A DNA stretch of 64,000 nucleotides from Labilithrix sp. (GTDB lineage: Bacteria; Myxococcota_A; Polyangia; Polyangiales; Polyangiaceae): the NCBI GenBank assembly GCA_019637155.1, contig JAHBWE010000015.1, positions 248,001-312,000 of the forward strand, written 5' to 3'. The position numbers and the translations under genes are program-made. This document shows, in pieces, positions 42,427 to 51,044 of the stretch. Positions within the stretch are counted from its first letter, which is position 1, and every line of letters starts with the position of its first letter. Under the pieces are notes generated by a model. It was not told the DNA's origin. It worked only from the letters and a program-made list of their open reading frames with translations, and did not search any database.

Positions 42427-42472
42427 AGGGCCGTGTCTGGGGTGGGGTGTCGGGGCGAAGCCCCGACGTTGA
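42427..42472 (-). repeat. dispersed repeat, copy 3 (right half only)
   Basis: A 46-bp fragment matching the right half of copies 1 and 2: GGGCCGTGTCTGGGGTGGGG, then TCGGGGC-gaa-GCCCCGA. The left two hairpins are absent. The GGGG arms are one base shorter than in copy 1 on both sides, so pairing is kept. It lies just after the stop of the gene ending at 42418 and so could also act as a terminator-like hairpin. Confidence 0.8.
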
Positions 42473-42610
42473 GTACTCGTGCTCGCCACCGTGTGGCGGG
42501 AGTGCATGTCGCGGGGGACTCGTAAGTGCGTGGAACGACGAGATGCGCACGACGGCCCGTGTCTTGCGGTGCCGCTTCTCGTCACCCACTTTCGAAGGAA
42601 ACCAATAGTC

Positions 42611-42964
42611 ATGAAGAACATCGTTCTCTCGATGATCGCCCTCGCGGGGCTGACTGCCGCGTGCGGCGGAAGCTTCCCCCAGCCCACCGAACGTCTCGCG
42701 TCGACGGAGGCGGCGATCCGGAGCGCGAGGGAGCTCGGCGCCCAGAACGATCCGCAGGCGTCCCTCCACGTGAAGCTCGCCGACGAGCAGGTCGCGCAGG
42801 CCAAGAACCTCATCAAGGACGACGAGAACAAGCGCGCCGACCTCGTCTTGCAGCGCGCGAGCGCCGACGCCGAGCTCGCCGTGATGATCACCCGCGAGCG
42901 CGCGGCCAAGAGCTCGGCCGCCACCGCGCGCGAAACCCTCGACGCGCAGAAGAACGGAAAGTGA
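42611..42964 (+). CDS. DUF4398-type lipoprotein
   Basis: 117 residues. The signal peptide MKNIVLSMIALAGLTAAC has a standard lipobox. The mature part is one long helical region (STEAAIRSARELGAQNDPQASLHVKLADEQVAQAKNLI) fitting DUF4398, which often precedes an OmpA-domain lipoprotein as it does here. It probably binds peptidoglycan or its partner in the periplasm. The OmpA gene begins 11 bp later. AAGGA lies about 11 bp before the ATG. Confidence 0.88.
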   Translation: MKNIVLSMIALAGLTAACGGSFPQPTERLASTEAAIRSARELGAQNDPQASLHVKLADEQVAQAKNLIKDDENKRADLVLQRASADAELAVMITRERAAKSSAATARETLDAQKNGK

Positions 42965-42975
42965 GAGGACCCATC

Positions 42976-43872
42976 ATGCGTACGATCCAGACTTCGATCC
43001 TCCTCGGCGCCGCCCTCACCGCGCTCGCCGCCGCCGGCTGCAGCCGCTCGATCCCGCCGAAGGAGCTCGCCGACGCGCGCACGCAGTACCAGATGACCTC
43101 GCAAGGCGTCGCCCAGCAGGAGACCCCGGCGCAGGTCCACAACGCCAAGGTCGCGCTCGACCAGGCCGAGAACGCCTTCTCCGAGGACGGCGACAAGCCG
43201 TGGGTGAAAGACAAGGCTTACGTCGCGCTCCGCAAGGCGCAGCTCGCCGACGTCATGGCCCAGGTCCAGCTCGCGAACAAGGCGAAGACCCAGGCCGACC
43301 TCGAGGCGCAGAAGCTCCAGGCGCAGCAGCTCCAGAGCGCGCAGGGCATGCTCCAGAACAGCCAGAACCAGCTCGCCAAGACGCAGGACCAGCTCGACCG
43401 CGAGAAGGCGGCGCGCGCGGAGGCCGAGCGCAAGGCGGCGCAGGCGCTCGCGGACCTCCAGAAGATCGCGAGCGTGAAGCAAGAGACGCGCGGCATGGTC
43501 ATCACCCTGTCGGGCTCGGTCCTCTTCGAGACCGACAAGTCCGCGCTCCTCCCCGCCGCGACGGTGAAGGTCAACGAGGTCGCCGACGCGCTCATCAAGG
43601 GCAACCCCGACGCGAACATCACGATCGAGGGGCACACCGACTCGCAGGGCTCGCGCGACCACAACATGGTCCTCTCGCAGCAGCGCGCCGAGTCGGTGAA
43701 GGCCGCCCTCGTCGCGCGCGGCGTCGCCGCGGACCGCATCAAGACGGTCGGCGTCGGCCCGGACCGCCCCCTCGCCGACAACAAGTCGACCGAGGGCCGC
43801 GCGAACAACCGGCGCGTCGAGATCATCGTCGACCCGAACAGCAGCAACCCGTCGAGCACCACCGTGCGCTGA
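42976..43872 (+). CDS. OmpA-family lipoprotein
   Basis: 298 residues. Lipobox LAAAGC is followed by a long coiled coil (about 90-165, KTQADLEAQKLQAQQLQ). The C-terminal OmpA domain has GSVLFETDKSALLPAATVKVNEVA, ITIEGHTDSQGSRDHN and GRANNRRVEI. OmpA domains bind peptidoglycan, and the coiled coil sets a spacer between the outer membrane and the wall. It is co-transcribed with the DUF4398 lipoprotein. A strong hairpin at 43896-43927 closes the unit. Confidence 0.93.
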   Translation: MRTIQTSILLGAALTALAAAGCSRSIPPKELADARTQYQMTSQGVAQQETPAQVHNAKVALDQAENAFSEDGDKPWVKDKAYVALRKAQLADVMAQVQLANKAKTQADLEAQKLQAQQLQSAQGMLQNSQNQLAKTQDQLDREKAARAEAERKAAQALADLQKIASVKQETRGMVITLSGSVLFETDKSALLPAATVKVNEVADALIKGNPDANITIEGHTDSQGSRDHNMVLSQQRAESVKAALVARGVAADRIKTVGVGPDRPLADNKSTEGRANNRRVEIIVDPNSSNPSSTTVR

Positions 43873-43895
43873 CGCCGGCGCTGCCCCAAGCCGCC

Positions 43896-43927
43896 GAGCG
43901 CCGAGAGGTCCCAACCTCTCGGCGCTC
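43896..43927 (+). terminator. hairpin terminator of the OmpA unit
   Basis: GAGCGCCGAGAGGT (43896-43909) and ACCTCTCGGCGCTC (43914-43927) form a perfect 14-bp stem with a CCCA loop, 23 bp after the OmpA stop. Only a short TTT follows (around 43932), so it is a weak intrinsic terminator by the T-tract rule but the strongest simple hairpin in the window. Confidence 0.65.
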
Positions 43928-44013
43928 GCGCTTTGTGCGCGATGTGCGGGCAGCGGGCACACCCCATCGCGAAGACTTTTGTGCCCTCGCGCGATACCCT
44001 TGCAGCTCAGGCC

Positions 44014-45627
44014 ATGACCGAGTCGATGAGCAGCCCGACGGCGGAGCGGAAGCGCCCGACCGATCCGCTCGTCGGCACGCTGATCAACGGCAAGTTCAAG
44101 ATCGAGAAGGCGATCGCCCGCGGCGGGATGGGCCGCATCTACTACGGCACGCAGGCGCCGCTCGACCGGCCCGTCGCGGTGAAGGTGGTCAAGGCCGACA
44201 CCGTGAACGAGGAGGAGTCGCAGTTCCTGAAGCGCTTCCTCCTCGAGGCGAGCATCCTCGCGAAGCTCCAGCACCCGAACGTCGTCACGCTGTTCGACTA
44301 CGGCCGCATCGAGAACGCGCCGAACGGACACGAGATGTACTTCATCGCGATGGAGTACCTCGACGGCGTGACGCTCTCGGAGCGGATCCGCGACCTCGGC
44401 TCCCTCACCGCGGCCGAGACGCTGACGCTGTTCCGCCAGATGGCGCGCGGCCTCCGCGAGGCCCACGCGCGCGGCGTCGTCCATCGCGACCTCAAGCCCT
44501 CGAACATCATCATCGTGCCCGAGGCCGACGGCGGCGAAATCGTTAAAATCGTCGATTTTGGAATCGGCAAGGTCGAGCGCGAGGGTCAGGACCTCACCCG
44601 CGACGGCATCCTCGTCGGCACGCCGAAGTACATGGCGCCGGAGCAGTTCGACGGGAGCGCCTCCCCCGCGAGCGACATCTACGCGCTCGGGACCATCATC
44701 TACCAGCTCCTCGTCGGCGAGGTCCCCTTCGCCGGCAGCACGATGGCCGAGTTCATGATGGCCAAGCTGCAGAAGCCCATCCCGCCCATGCGCGAGGTGA
44801 ACCCCGTCTGCGAGTCGACCGAGCTGCTCGAGAACCTCGTCTACGGCATGCTCGCGCGGAGCCCGGCCGATCGGCCCACCCTCGACGAGGTGTTCCAGCA
44901 GCTCGCGTACTGCGAGGAGGAGGTGTTCGGCTCCAACGGCGCGCGCCTCCTCAGCACCGGCTCGCGCCCCGTCGCGACCGCCCCGAGCAGCAGCTCGCGC
45001 TCCGTCGGCGCGCTGAAGGTGCCGTACACGATCGTCGCGCCGCAGCCGCTCCTCTCGAACACGCCGTCCTCCGGCGTCTCCAGCATCACCGGCTTCACCG
45101 GGATGACGCCGCGGCCGATGGCGACGTCGGCGCGCCCGCCCGCGCCCTCCACCAAGCGCGCGTTCCCGCTCCTCGCGCTCGTCGGGCTCCTGCTCGGCTT
45201 CGTGATCGTCGGCGCGGCGGGCGCCTTCGCCCTCCGCTCGCGCGCGACGGCGACGAACGTCCCGCCGGAGCCGCAGCCGACCGCGCCGGCCCTCACCGTC
45301 ACGTCGTTCGTGCTCCACCTCGACTCCGAGCCGTCCGGCGCGGCCGTCTCCGAGAAGGGCGCCGTCCTCGGCTCGACCCCGATCGACATCAAGATCGAGC
45401 GCGAGAGCGTGGGTGCGCAGCCGCGCAGCTTCCAGATCAAGAAGGACGGCTTCACGAACGTCATCTACGCGCAGAACGACTCCGAGGTCCGCGTCGAGCA
45501 GGTCGTGACCCTTGCGCCGGAACCGGCCCACCCCGTAAAGTCGCCCGCGCATGCCGGGGGCAAGCCCGCAGGGAACACCGGTGGACGGTCGACCGGCGGT
45601 GACTCGGAAATCCGATTGAAGAGATAG
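44014..45627 (+). CDS. serine/threonine protein kinase with PEGA-like domain
   Basis: 537 residues from the ATG at 44014, chosen over an upstream ATG because the conserved kinase begins near residue 20. The Gly-loop is ARGGMGRIYYG, the ATP Lys is K57 (VAVKVV), the catalytic HRDLKPSN has D159, and DFGIG is at 181-185 with GTPKYMAPEQ. A Ser/Thr/Pro linker, then one membrane helix (FPLLALVGLLLGFVIVGAAGAFAL). The outside part has LHLDSEPSGAAVSEKGAVLGSTPI, a PEGA-like repeat. This is the standard eukaryotic-like kinase layout of myxobacteria. The ligand is unknown. Confidence 0.95.
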   Translation: MTESMSSPTAERKRPTDPLVGTLINGKFKIEKAIARGGMGRIYYGTQAPLDRPVAVKVVKADTVNEEESQFLKRFLLEASILAKLQHPNVVTLFDYGRIENAPNGHEMYFIAMEYLDGVTLSERIRDLGSLTAAETLTLFRQMARGLREAHARGVVHRDLKPSNIIIVPEADGGEIVKIVDFGIGKVEREGQDLTRDGILVGTPKYMAPEQFDGSASPASDIYALGTIIYQLLVGEVPFAGSTMAEFMMAKLQKPIPPMREVNPVCESTELLENLVYGMLARSPADRPTLDEVFQQLAYCEEEVFGSNGARLLSTGSRPVATAPSSSSRSVGALKVPYTIVAPQPLLSNTPSSGVSSITGFTGMTPRPMATSARPPAPSTKRAFPLLALVGLLLGFVIVGAAGAFALRSRATATNVPPEPQPTAPALTVTSFVLHLDSEPSGAAVSEKGAVLGSTPIDIKIERESVGAQPRSFQIKKDGFTNVIYAQNDSEVRVEQVVTLAPEPAHPVKSPAHAGGKPAGNTGGRSTGGDSEIRLKR

Positions 45628-45657
45628 CGACGTGCGAACGACCGGGGCCTCGGAGTC

Positions 45658-47538
45658 GTGAAGGCGCTCCTCCTCGCCGTGACGTTGCTCGTGCTCTCGC
45701 TCGTCGCGCTGCCGGCGCGGGCGGACGACGTCGCGGACGAGGCGGACCACCTCTTCACCCTCGGCGCCGAGCACTACCAGCAGCGGAGCTACAAGAGCGC
45801 GCTCCAGTATTTCCTCGCCTCGAACCGCCTCGTCCGCAACCGCAACGTGATGTTCAACATCGCGAAGACGTACGAGCACCTCAACCTCCGCACCGACATC
45901 GAGGACGTCGAGCGGATCGAGATCGTGCGCGGCCCCGGCTCGGTCCTCTACGGCACGGGCGCGTTCTCGGGCGTGATCAACCTCGTGTCGCACTCGCGCG
46001 AGACCCCGGACGGACGCGAGGCCGGCGTCTCCGTCGCCGACGACGCCGTCGCGCGCGCGCGCGTCCGCTTCACCCATCACTGGTCGAAGGACGCCGGCGT
46101 CTCGACGTCGGTCGCGGCCGGCCGCGGCGCGGGCAGGGACTACTTCTTCCCCGAGCTCGTGAGCCGCGGTCCGCCCAACGTCGCCGGGCACGCGCGCGGC
46201 CTCGACAGCTTCCGCGTCGCGACCTGGACGGGGAAGGTCTTCTACAAGGCCTTCCAGGTGCAATGGAGCTTCAATCACCACGACAAGTACATGCCGCTCG
46301 GCGGCGACGACACGATCTTCGGCGACGGCCGCAACTGGGCCGCCGACTCGCGCGGCTTCGTCGAGGCGAAGTTCGAGCCGAAGATCACGGACTGGCTCTC
46401 GAGCGTCACGCGCGCGCACGCGAACGTGTACTTCTACCGCTCGGAGGCGCCGTTCACGCCCGACACCGGCGGCCTCTCCACGAGCGAGTTCGACGGCTTC
46501 TGGGTCGGGGCCGAGCAGCGCTTCGTCGTCAGTCCCGTCAAGCAGCTCCGCCTCACCGGCGGCGGCGAATTTCAGCTCCACCCGCTCACCCATCAGCGGA
46601 GCGACTCCGAGACGCTGGGCGAGGACTTCAACCAGAAGCAGGACTTCACCCTCGTCGCCGGCTACCTCCTCGCCGACCTCCTGCCGACCTCCGGCGTCAA
46701 GATCACCGGCGGCGCGCGCTACGACGCGTACTCCTTCACCGCCGGATCGATCAACCCGCGGCTCGCCGTCATCGTGAAGCCGTACGACGGCGGCAACGTC
46801 AAGGTCATGGGCGGCAAGGCCTTCCGCTCGCCCAGCATCTACGAGCGCTACAACATCTCCACCTTCGGCCAGCGCGAGAACCCCGACCTCGATCCCGAGA
46901 ACCTCTACAGCGCCGAGGTCGAGTACAGCCATCGCTTCACGCAGACGCTCACCGCCAGCGCCTCCGCCTACGCGAACTACATCACGAACCTGATCGCGCT
47001 CCGCGAGGAGGTCGACGATCCCGGCATCTTCACGTACCTCAACACGCGCGTCCCCGTCGCGAGCCTCGGCGGCGAGATCGAGCTGCGCCGCGACTGGAAG
47101 GAAGGCTGGATGGCCTCCGCGTCGTACTCGTACCAGAAGACGCGTTACCTCATCTCCGACAGCGTCGGCGACCTGCTCCGCTTCAAGACCGCGCCCGACC
47201 ACCGCGAGGTCCCCAACTCGCCGAGCCACCTCGCCTACGTGAAGGGCGCGGTCCCGATCGTCTCGCGCGCGCTCATGCTGATGACCCGCCTCGGCATCGA
47301 GGGCCCGCGCTTCGACGTGAACGACACCGTCGGGACGCCGCCGCAGACCGAGACGCAGCCGGCGATGCTGTGGGACGTGGTCTTCTCCGGGACGGAGTCG
47401 CGCTGGGGGCTCTCCTACGCGATCGGCGTCTACAACCTCTTCGACGCGCGCTGGCGCGTCCCGCTCACGGAGTCGATCGTCAACACCGTCCCCCAGCCCG
47501 GCCGCTCCGTGCTCGCGTACGCGTCGGTGGTGTTCTGA
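45658..47538 (+). CDS. TonB-dependent receptor barrel with N-terminal TPR, plug truncated
   Basis: 626 residues from the GTG at 45658. A signal peptide (MKALLLAVTLLVLSLVALP ... ADD) is followed by a TPR-like unit (FTLGAEHYQQRSYKSALQYF, VRNRNVMFNIAKTYEHL). The text then jumps straight to DIEDVERIEIVRGPGSVLYGTGAFSGVINLV, which is the last third of a TonB plug. The TonB box and first ~70 plug residues are missing, and any PEGA or carboxypeptidase-like domain is absent. The barrel from about 125 to the end (RSVLAYASVVF) looks complete. The most likely cause is an in-frame internal deletion or an assembly collapse. The stop overlaps the next ATG by one base. Confidence 0.82.
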   Translation: MKALLLAVTLLVLSLVALPARADDVADEADHLFTLGAEHYQQRSYKSALQYFLASNRLVRNRNVMFNIAKTYEHLNLRTDIEDVERIEIVRGPGSVLYGTGAFSGVINLVSHSRETPDGREAGVSVADDAVARARVRFTHHWSKDAGVSTSVAAGRGAGRDYFFPELVSRGPPNVAGHARGLDSFRVATWTGKVFYKAFQVQWSFNHHDKYMPLGGDDTIFGDGRNWAADSRGFVEAKFEPKITDWLSSVTRAHANVYFYRSEAPFTPDTGGLSTSEFDGFWVGAEQRFVVSPVKQLRLTGGGEFQLHPLTHQRSDSETLGEDFNQKQDFTLVAGYLLADLLPTSGVKITGGARYDAYSFTAGSINPRLAVIVKPYDGGNVKVMGGKAFRSPSIYERYNISTFGQRENPDLDPENLYSAEVEYSHRFTQTLTASASAYANYITNLIALREEVDDPGIFTYLNTRVPVASLGGEIELRRDWKEGWMASASYSYQKTRYLISDSVGDLLRFKTAPDHREVPNSPSHLAYVKGAVPIVSRALMLMTRLGIEGPRFDVNDTVGTPPQTETQPAMLWDVVFSGTESRWGLSYAIGVYNLFDARWRVPLTESIVNTVPQPGRSVLAYASVVF

Positions 47539-47927
47539 TGCTGCGGCGCGTTCCCTTCTTCGTCGCGCTCGCCCTCGTAGTGGCGGCAGCGTGCAACGAG
47601 GTCCAGACCTACGTCTTCGTCGCGCGCCGCTACGACGCGGAGGCGGGCTGCCTCGAGTCGTACACGTCGATCGACCTCATCAACGGGTCCGGCGCCGGCT
47701 CGAAGTGCGGGCCGACGTGCTTCCGCTTCAACGGATCGATCTACACGACGCGCGTCTGCCCGCCGCTCCCGGAGAGCGTGGAGCAGCTCGACCAGGACTC
47801 GCCGGAGTGCCTCGCCGCGAACGTGCCCGACCTCGAGGACTCGGGCTGCAGGGAGCTCTTCGAGCAGCAGCAAGCGGGCGACGACGACGACGACGATGAC
47901 CTCGACGCTTCGGACGAGGGCGGCTAG
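47538..47927 (+). CDS. small lipoprotein with acidic tail
   Basis: 129 residues. The signal peptide ends in lipobox VAAAC. The mature part has eight cysteines (EAGCLESYTSIDL, GSKCGPTCFRFNGSIY, RVCPPL, ECLAANVPDL, GCRELF), so it is disulfide-rich. A tail of seven Asp residues and DASDEGG closes it. It overlaps the receptor's stop by one base (TGATG), so it is probably translated with it and may be a receptor partner lipoprotein. No family is recognised. Confidence 0.75.
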   Translation: MLRRVPFFVALALVVAAACNEVQTYVFVARRYDAEAGCLESYTSIDLINGSGAGSKCGPTCFRFNGSIYTTRVCPPLPESVEQLDQDSPECLAANVPDLEDSGCRELFEQQQAGDDDDDDDLDASDEGG

Positions 47928-47936
47928 GTTCGCGGC

Positions 47937-48629
47937 GTGCCGAAGAAGAAGATGGCGCCGCCGATCGAGACGCTCGATCGGCTGCACGAGATCCATCCCG
48001 ACGCCCACTGCGAGCTCGTCCACGACGGCCCGTTCCAGCTCATCGTCGCGACGGTGCTCTCCGCCCAGACGACGGACGTGGCCGTCAACAAGGCGACGCC
48101 GAAGCTCTTCGCGAAGTACCCGAACCCGAAGGCGCTCGCGAAGGCGAAGCACGAGGACGTCGAGGAGCTGATCTCCACCCTCGGCTTCTTCCGCATGAAG
48201 ACGAAGAGCATCATCGGCCTCGCGCAGAAGGTCGTCGCCGATCACGGCGGTGAGGTCCCGCGCACGCTCGACGAGCTCGTGAAGCTGCCCGGCGTCGGCC
48301 GCAAGACGGCGAACGTCGTCCTCGGCGTCGCGTTCGACTCGCCGGAGGGCGTCGTCGTCGACACGCACGTGCAGCGGATCTCGCAGCGCCTCGGCTGGAC
48401 GCGGAACAAGGAGCCGATCGCGATCGAGCAGGACCTGATGAAGAAGATCCCGCGCGCGCGCTGGGACATCACCTCGCACCTGCTCATCTTCCACGGCCGC
48501 CGCGTCTGCTTCGCGATCAAGCCGAACTGCGAGGGCTGCGGGATCAACGACACGTGCCCGAGCGCCTTCAAGGCGGAGAAGGTCGGCCGCAAGCCCCCGC
48601 GCGTCCGCCGCGCCGTCAGCCCGACCTGA
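47937..48629 (+). CDS. nth: endonuclease III
   Basis: 230 residues from the GTG at 47937. The DNA-glycosylase/AP-lyase fold has the helix-hairpin-helix LPGVGRKTANVV, catalytic Lys123 and Asp142 (VVVDTHV). A C-terminal [4Fe-4S] site has Cys 191, 198, 201 and 207 in the C-x6-C-x2-C-x5-C spacing. It removes oxidised pyrimidines in base-excision repair. The 3' end overlaps meaB tail to tail by 14 bp. Confidence 0.95.
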   Translation: MPKKKMAPPIETLDRLHEIHPDAHCELVHDGPFQLIVATVLSAQTTDVAVNKATPKLFAKYPNPKALAKAKHEDVEELISTLGFFRMKTKSIIGLAQKVVADHGGEVPRTLDELVKLPGVGRKTANVVLGVAFDSPEGVVVDTHVQRISQRLGWTRNKEPIAIEQDLMKKIPRARWDITSHLLIFHGRRVCFAIKPNCEGCGINDTCPSAFKAEKVGRKPPRVRRAVSPT

Positions 48630-49638
48630 AGCGCTGGAGCAGCTCTTCGGTCGCGGTGTAGGGATCGGTCTCGCGCGCCTCGACCGCGTCCACCGCTTCG
48701 TCGAGGGCGGCGGCGAGCGAGCGCGTCGCGGCGTCGATGAGGGTCTCGCGCAGCGACTCGCGGACCTCCTCGCGGAGGCGGAGCTTCCTGCGCGCGCGGC
48801 CGGCCTCCGTCGTCTCGATCCACGCGTGGTGGCGCTCGAGCGCGGCGACGAGCTCGGGGACGCCCTCGTTCCGCGTCGCGATGCACTTGAGGATCGGCGG
48901 CGTCCAGAGGCCCGCCGCGGCGGGCTCCGCGTCGGGCAGCGCGTCGACCTTCACCCCGCCGTGCACCACGTGGCCCTTCTGCTTGCCGGCCGCGACCATC
49001 GCCTCGGTGCCGAGCGCGATCATCAGCTCGAGGTCGCGCACCGTGCCGTCGGCGCCGTCGCGATCGGCCTTGTTCACCGCGAACACGTCGGCCGTCTCGA
49101 GGAGCCCGGCCTTGATCGCCTGCACCTCGTCGCCGAGGCCGGGCGCGGAGACGACCAGGGTCGTGTGCGCGGTGCGCGTGATCTCGAGCTCGTCCTGGCC
49201 CACGCCCACCGTCTCGACGAGCACGACGTCGAACGCGGCCGCGTCGAGCACGCGGATCATGTCGCGCGCGCTGCGGGAGAGGCCGCCGAGGTGGCCGCGC
49301 GTCGCGACGGAGCGGATGAAGACGCCGGCGTCGTTCGCGTGGCGCGTCATGCGGATGCGATCGCCGAGGATCGCGCCGCCGGTGTACGGGCTCGACGGAT
49401 CGACGCAGAGGACGCCGACCTTCTTGTTCGCCTTGCGCAGCGCCTCGATGAGGCGATCGGTGAGGGTCGACTTCCCCGCCCCGGGGTTGCCGGTCACGCC
49501 GACGATCCAACCCTTCCCCGTGCTCGGGAAGAGCTCCTTCAAGAGATCGAGGTAGCCCGGGACGCGATCGTCGACGTTGCGGAGCGCGCGCGCGATCGAG
49601 CGCGTGTCGCCGGCGGCGACCTGGGCAGCGAGGGACAT
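48616..49638 (-). CDS. meaB: methylmalonyl-CoA mutase chaperone GTPase (MeaB/ArgK family)
   Basis: 340 residues. G1 is GVTGNPGAGKST, then GGAILGDRIRMTRHANDAGVFIRSVATRGHLGGLS, the MeaB signature in switch regions. LVETVGVGQDE is G3 and FAVNKADRDGA is G4. The C-terminal dimerisation helices follow. MeaB protects and reactivates adenosylcobalamin-dependent methylmalonyl-CoA mutase. The mutase genes are not in the window. The gene overlaps nth by 14 bp at its 3' end and lies 21 bp after the TPR gene on the same strand. Confidence 0.94.
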   Translation of the reverse strand: MSLAAQVAAGDTRSIARALRNVDDRVPGYLDLLKELFPSTGKGWIVGVTGNPGAGKSTLTDRLIEALRKANKKVGVLCVDPSSPYTGGAILGDRIRMTRHANDAGVFIRSVATRGHLGGLSRSARDMIRVLDAAAFDVVLVETVGVGQDELEITRTAHTTLVVSAPGLGDEVQAIKAGLLETADVFAVNKADRDGADGTVRDLELMIALGTEAMVAAGKQKGHVVHGGVKVDALPDAEPAAAGLWTPPILKCIATRNEGVPELVAALERHHAWIETTEAGRARRKLRLREEVRESLRETLIDAATRSLAAALDEAVDAVEARETDPYTATEELLQRFRSG

Positions 49639-49659
49639 GCGACCCTGCTTAGTCGACCT

Positions 49660-51021
49660 TCACTTCAGTTTCGAGAGCTTGGCGTCGATCGCGGCGACGT
49701 CGGCGCCGTGGACCTTCTTCGCCGACTCGTAGGCCTTGCGCGCCGCGGCCGGGTTGCCGTCGGCGGCGAGGGCGTCGCCCTGCGCGACCCACGCCGGCGC
49801 GTGGTTCGGGAAGTCGAGGACCGCGCGCTGGCCGAACGCCTTCGCGCTCGTGAGGCGCTGCGCGGCGATGCAGGCGTAGGTCGCGTTGACGAGCGCGGTC
49901 GGGTCGAGCGGGTCCATCCCGCTCGCCTTCTGGTAGGCCTCGAGCGCGAGGTCGATCTCGCCCTTCTTCGCGTACGCGTCGGCGATGAGGAGCTTCGCCT
50001 TGCCCTCGTTCGCCTGGATCTTCAGCGCCGCCTCGCCCTCCTTCAGCGCCTCGTCCGGCTTGCCGTCGGCGAGCGCGACGCGGCCGGAGACCACGTGCGC
50101 GAGCACGTCGTTCGGCGCGAGCGCGAGCACCTTCGCCGCGATGCGCTTCGCGTCGGTGAGCTTGTTCGACGCGATGTACGTCTCGGTCAAGAGCCGCATC
50201 GCCTCGAGCGACGTCGGTCGCTCCGCGATCGCCTTCTCGAGGGTGGTGATCGCCTCGCCGCGCGTCTTCACGTCGTTCGTGAGCGCGCGGCCGTACTCGA
50301 GCAGCGCGGTGGGGTCGCGGCCGTCGAGCTCGACCGCCTTCTTCAGCGAGGCGGTGCCGTCCTTCCCCGCGCGCTGCAGCATCGAGCCGAGGAGCACGTG
50401 CGCGTCGGCGCGGTTCGGCTGGAGCGCGATCGCCTCCTTGTACGCCACCTCCGCCTCCGCGTCCTTCGAGTCGAGCGCGCGCGCGCGGCCGTCGATGATC
50501 TTCGCGATGTAGTTGATCTCCTGGCCGACCGGGCCGGAGCCGACGACCTTCGAGATCTTCGCGAGCTCCGCGAGCTCGCCTTGCGCCTCGGTCCCGCGCC
50601 GCCACAGGAGGTGCGCCTCGCCCTTGCACACGCGCGCCGCGGCGGCGGCCTCGCCCGCCCTCGTCGGGACGCCGCCGGTCTCGGCCGGAGCCCCGCCGCC
50701 GGGCAGCTTCGTGATCGCGCCGCACGCCGACATCGCGGCGGTGAAGTCGCGCTTCGCGATGTGCGTCCGCGCGATCTCCCAGTCGACCATCACGGCGGAC
50801 GATCCGGTCGCGAAGCTCAGCGCGCGCCGCAGCTCCGTGAGCGACTCGTTGTCCTTGCCCGCCTTCCGGAGCGCGCGGCCGTACGCGAGCGCGGCGTCGG
50901 CGCTCGTGGGCGCCGTCTTCGTCGCGTCCTTCGCCGACGAGAGCGCGGACTCCTGCGCCTCCGTGGGGGTGGTCGTGGTGGCAACGATGAAGACTGCGGC
51001 CACGCCAAGCTTACGCATCAT
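49660..51021 (-). CDS. TPR-repeat secreted protein
   Basis: 453 residues. A Sec signal peptide (MMRKLGVAAVFIVATTTTPTEAQE) is followed by roughly ten TPR units, for example SADAALAYGRALRKAGKDNESLTELRRAL and DAHVLLGSMLQRAGKDGTASLKKAVELDGRDP, continuing to AWVAQGDALAADGNPAAARKAYESA. Periplasmic TPR solenoids of this kind scaffold envelope complexes. There is no enzymatic domain. It lies upstream of meaB on the same strand (21 bp). Confidence 0.88.
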   Translation of the reverse strand: MMRKLGVAAVFIVATTTTPTEAQESALSSAKDATKTAPTSADAALAYGRALRKAGKDNESLTELRRALSFATGSSAVMVDWEIARTHIAKRDFTAAMSACGAITKLPGGGAPAETGGVPTRAGEAAAAARVCKGEAHLLWRRGTEAQGELAELAKISKVVGSGPVGQEINYIAKIIDGRARALDSKDAEAEVAYKEAIALQPNRADAHVLLGSMLQRAGKDGTASLKKAVELDGRDPTALLEYGRALTNDVKTRGEAITTLEKAIAERPTSLEAMRLLTETYIASNKLTDAKRIAAKVLALAPNDVLAHVVSGRVALADGKPDEALKEGEAALKIQANEGKAKLLIADAYAKKGEIDLALEAYQKASGMDPLDPTALVNATYACIAAQRLTSAKAFGQRAVLDFPNHAPAWVAQGDALAADGNPAAARKAYESAKKVHGADVAAIDAKLSKLK

Positions 51022-51044
51022 GCCTCAATTTTTACCGGAGAAGG

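Noticed and set aside
42419..42480. Intrinsic terminator after the gene ending at 42418
   Set aside because: The hairpin belongs to dispersed repeat copy 3 and has no T tract. It may act as one, but the repeat identity explains it better.
42415..47229. 1604-codon minus-strand frame opposite the OmpA, kinase and receptor genes
   Set aside because: Composition is shadow-like and it spans intergenic gaps and repeat copy 3 without features. The plus-strand genes have clear families.
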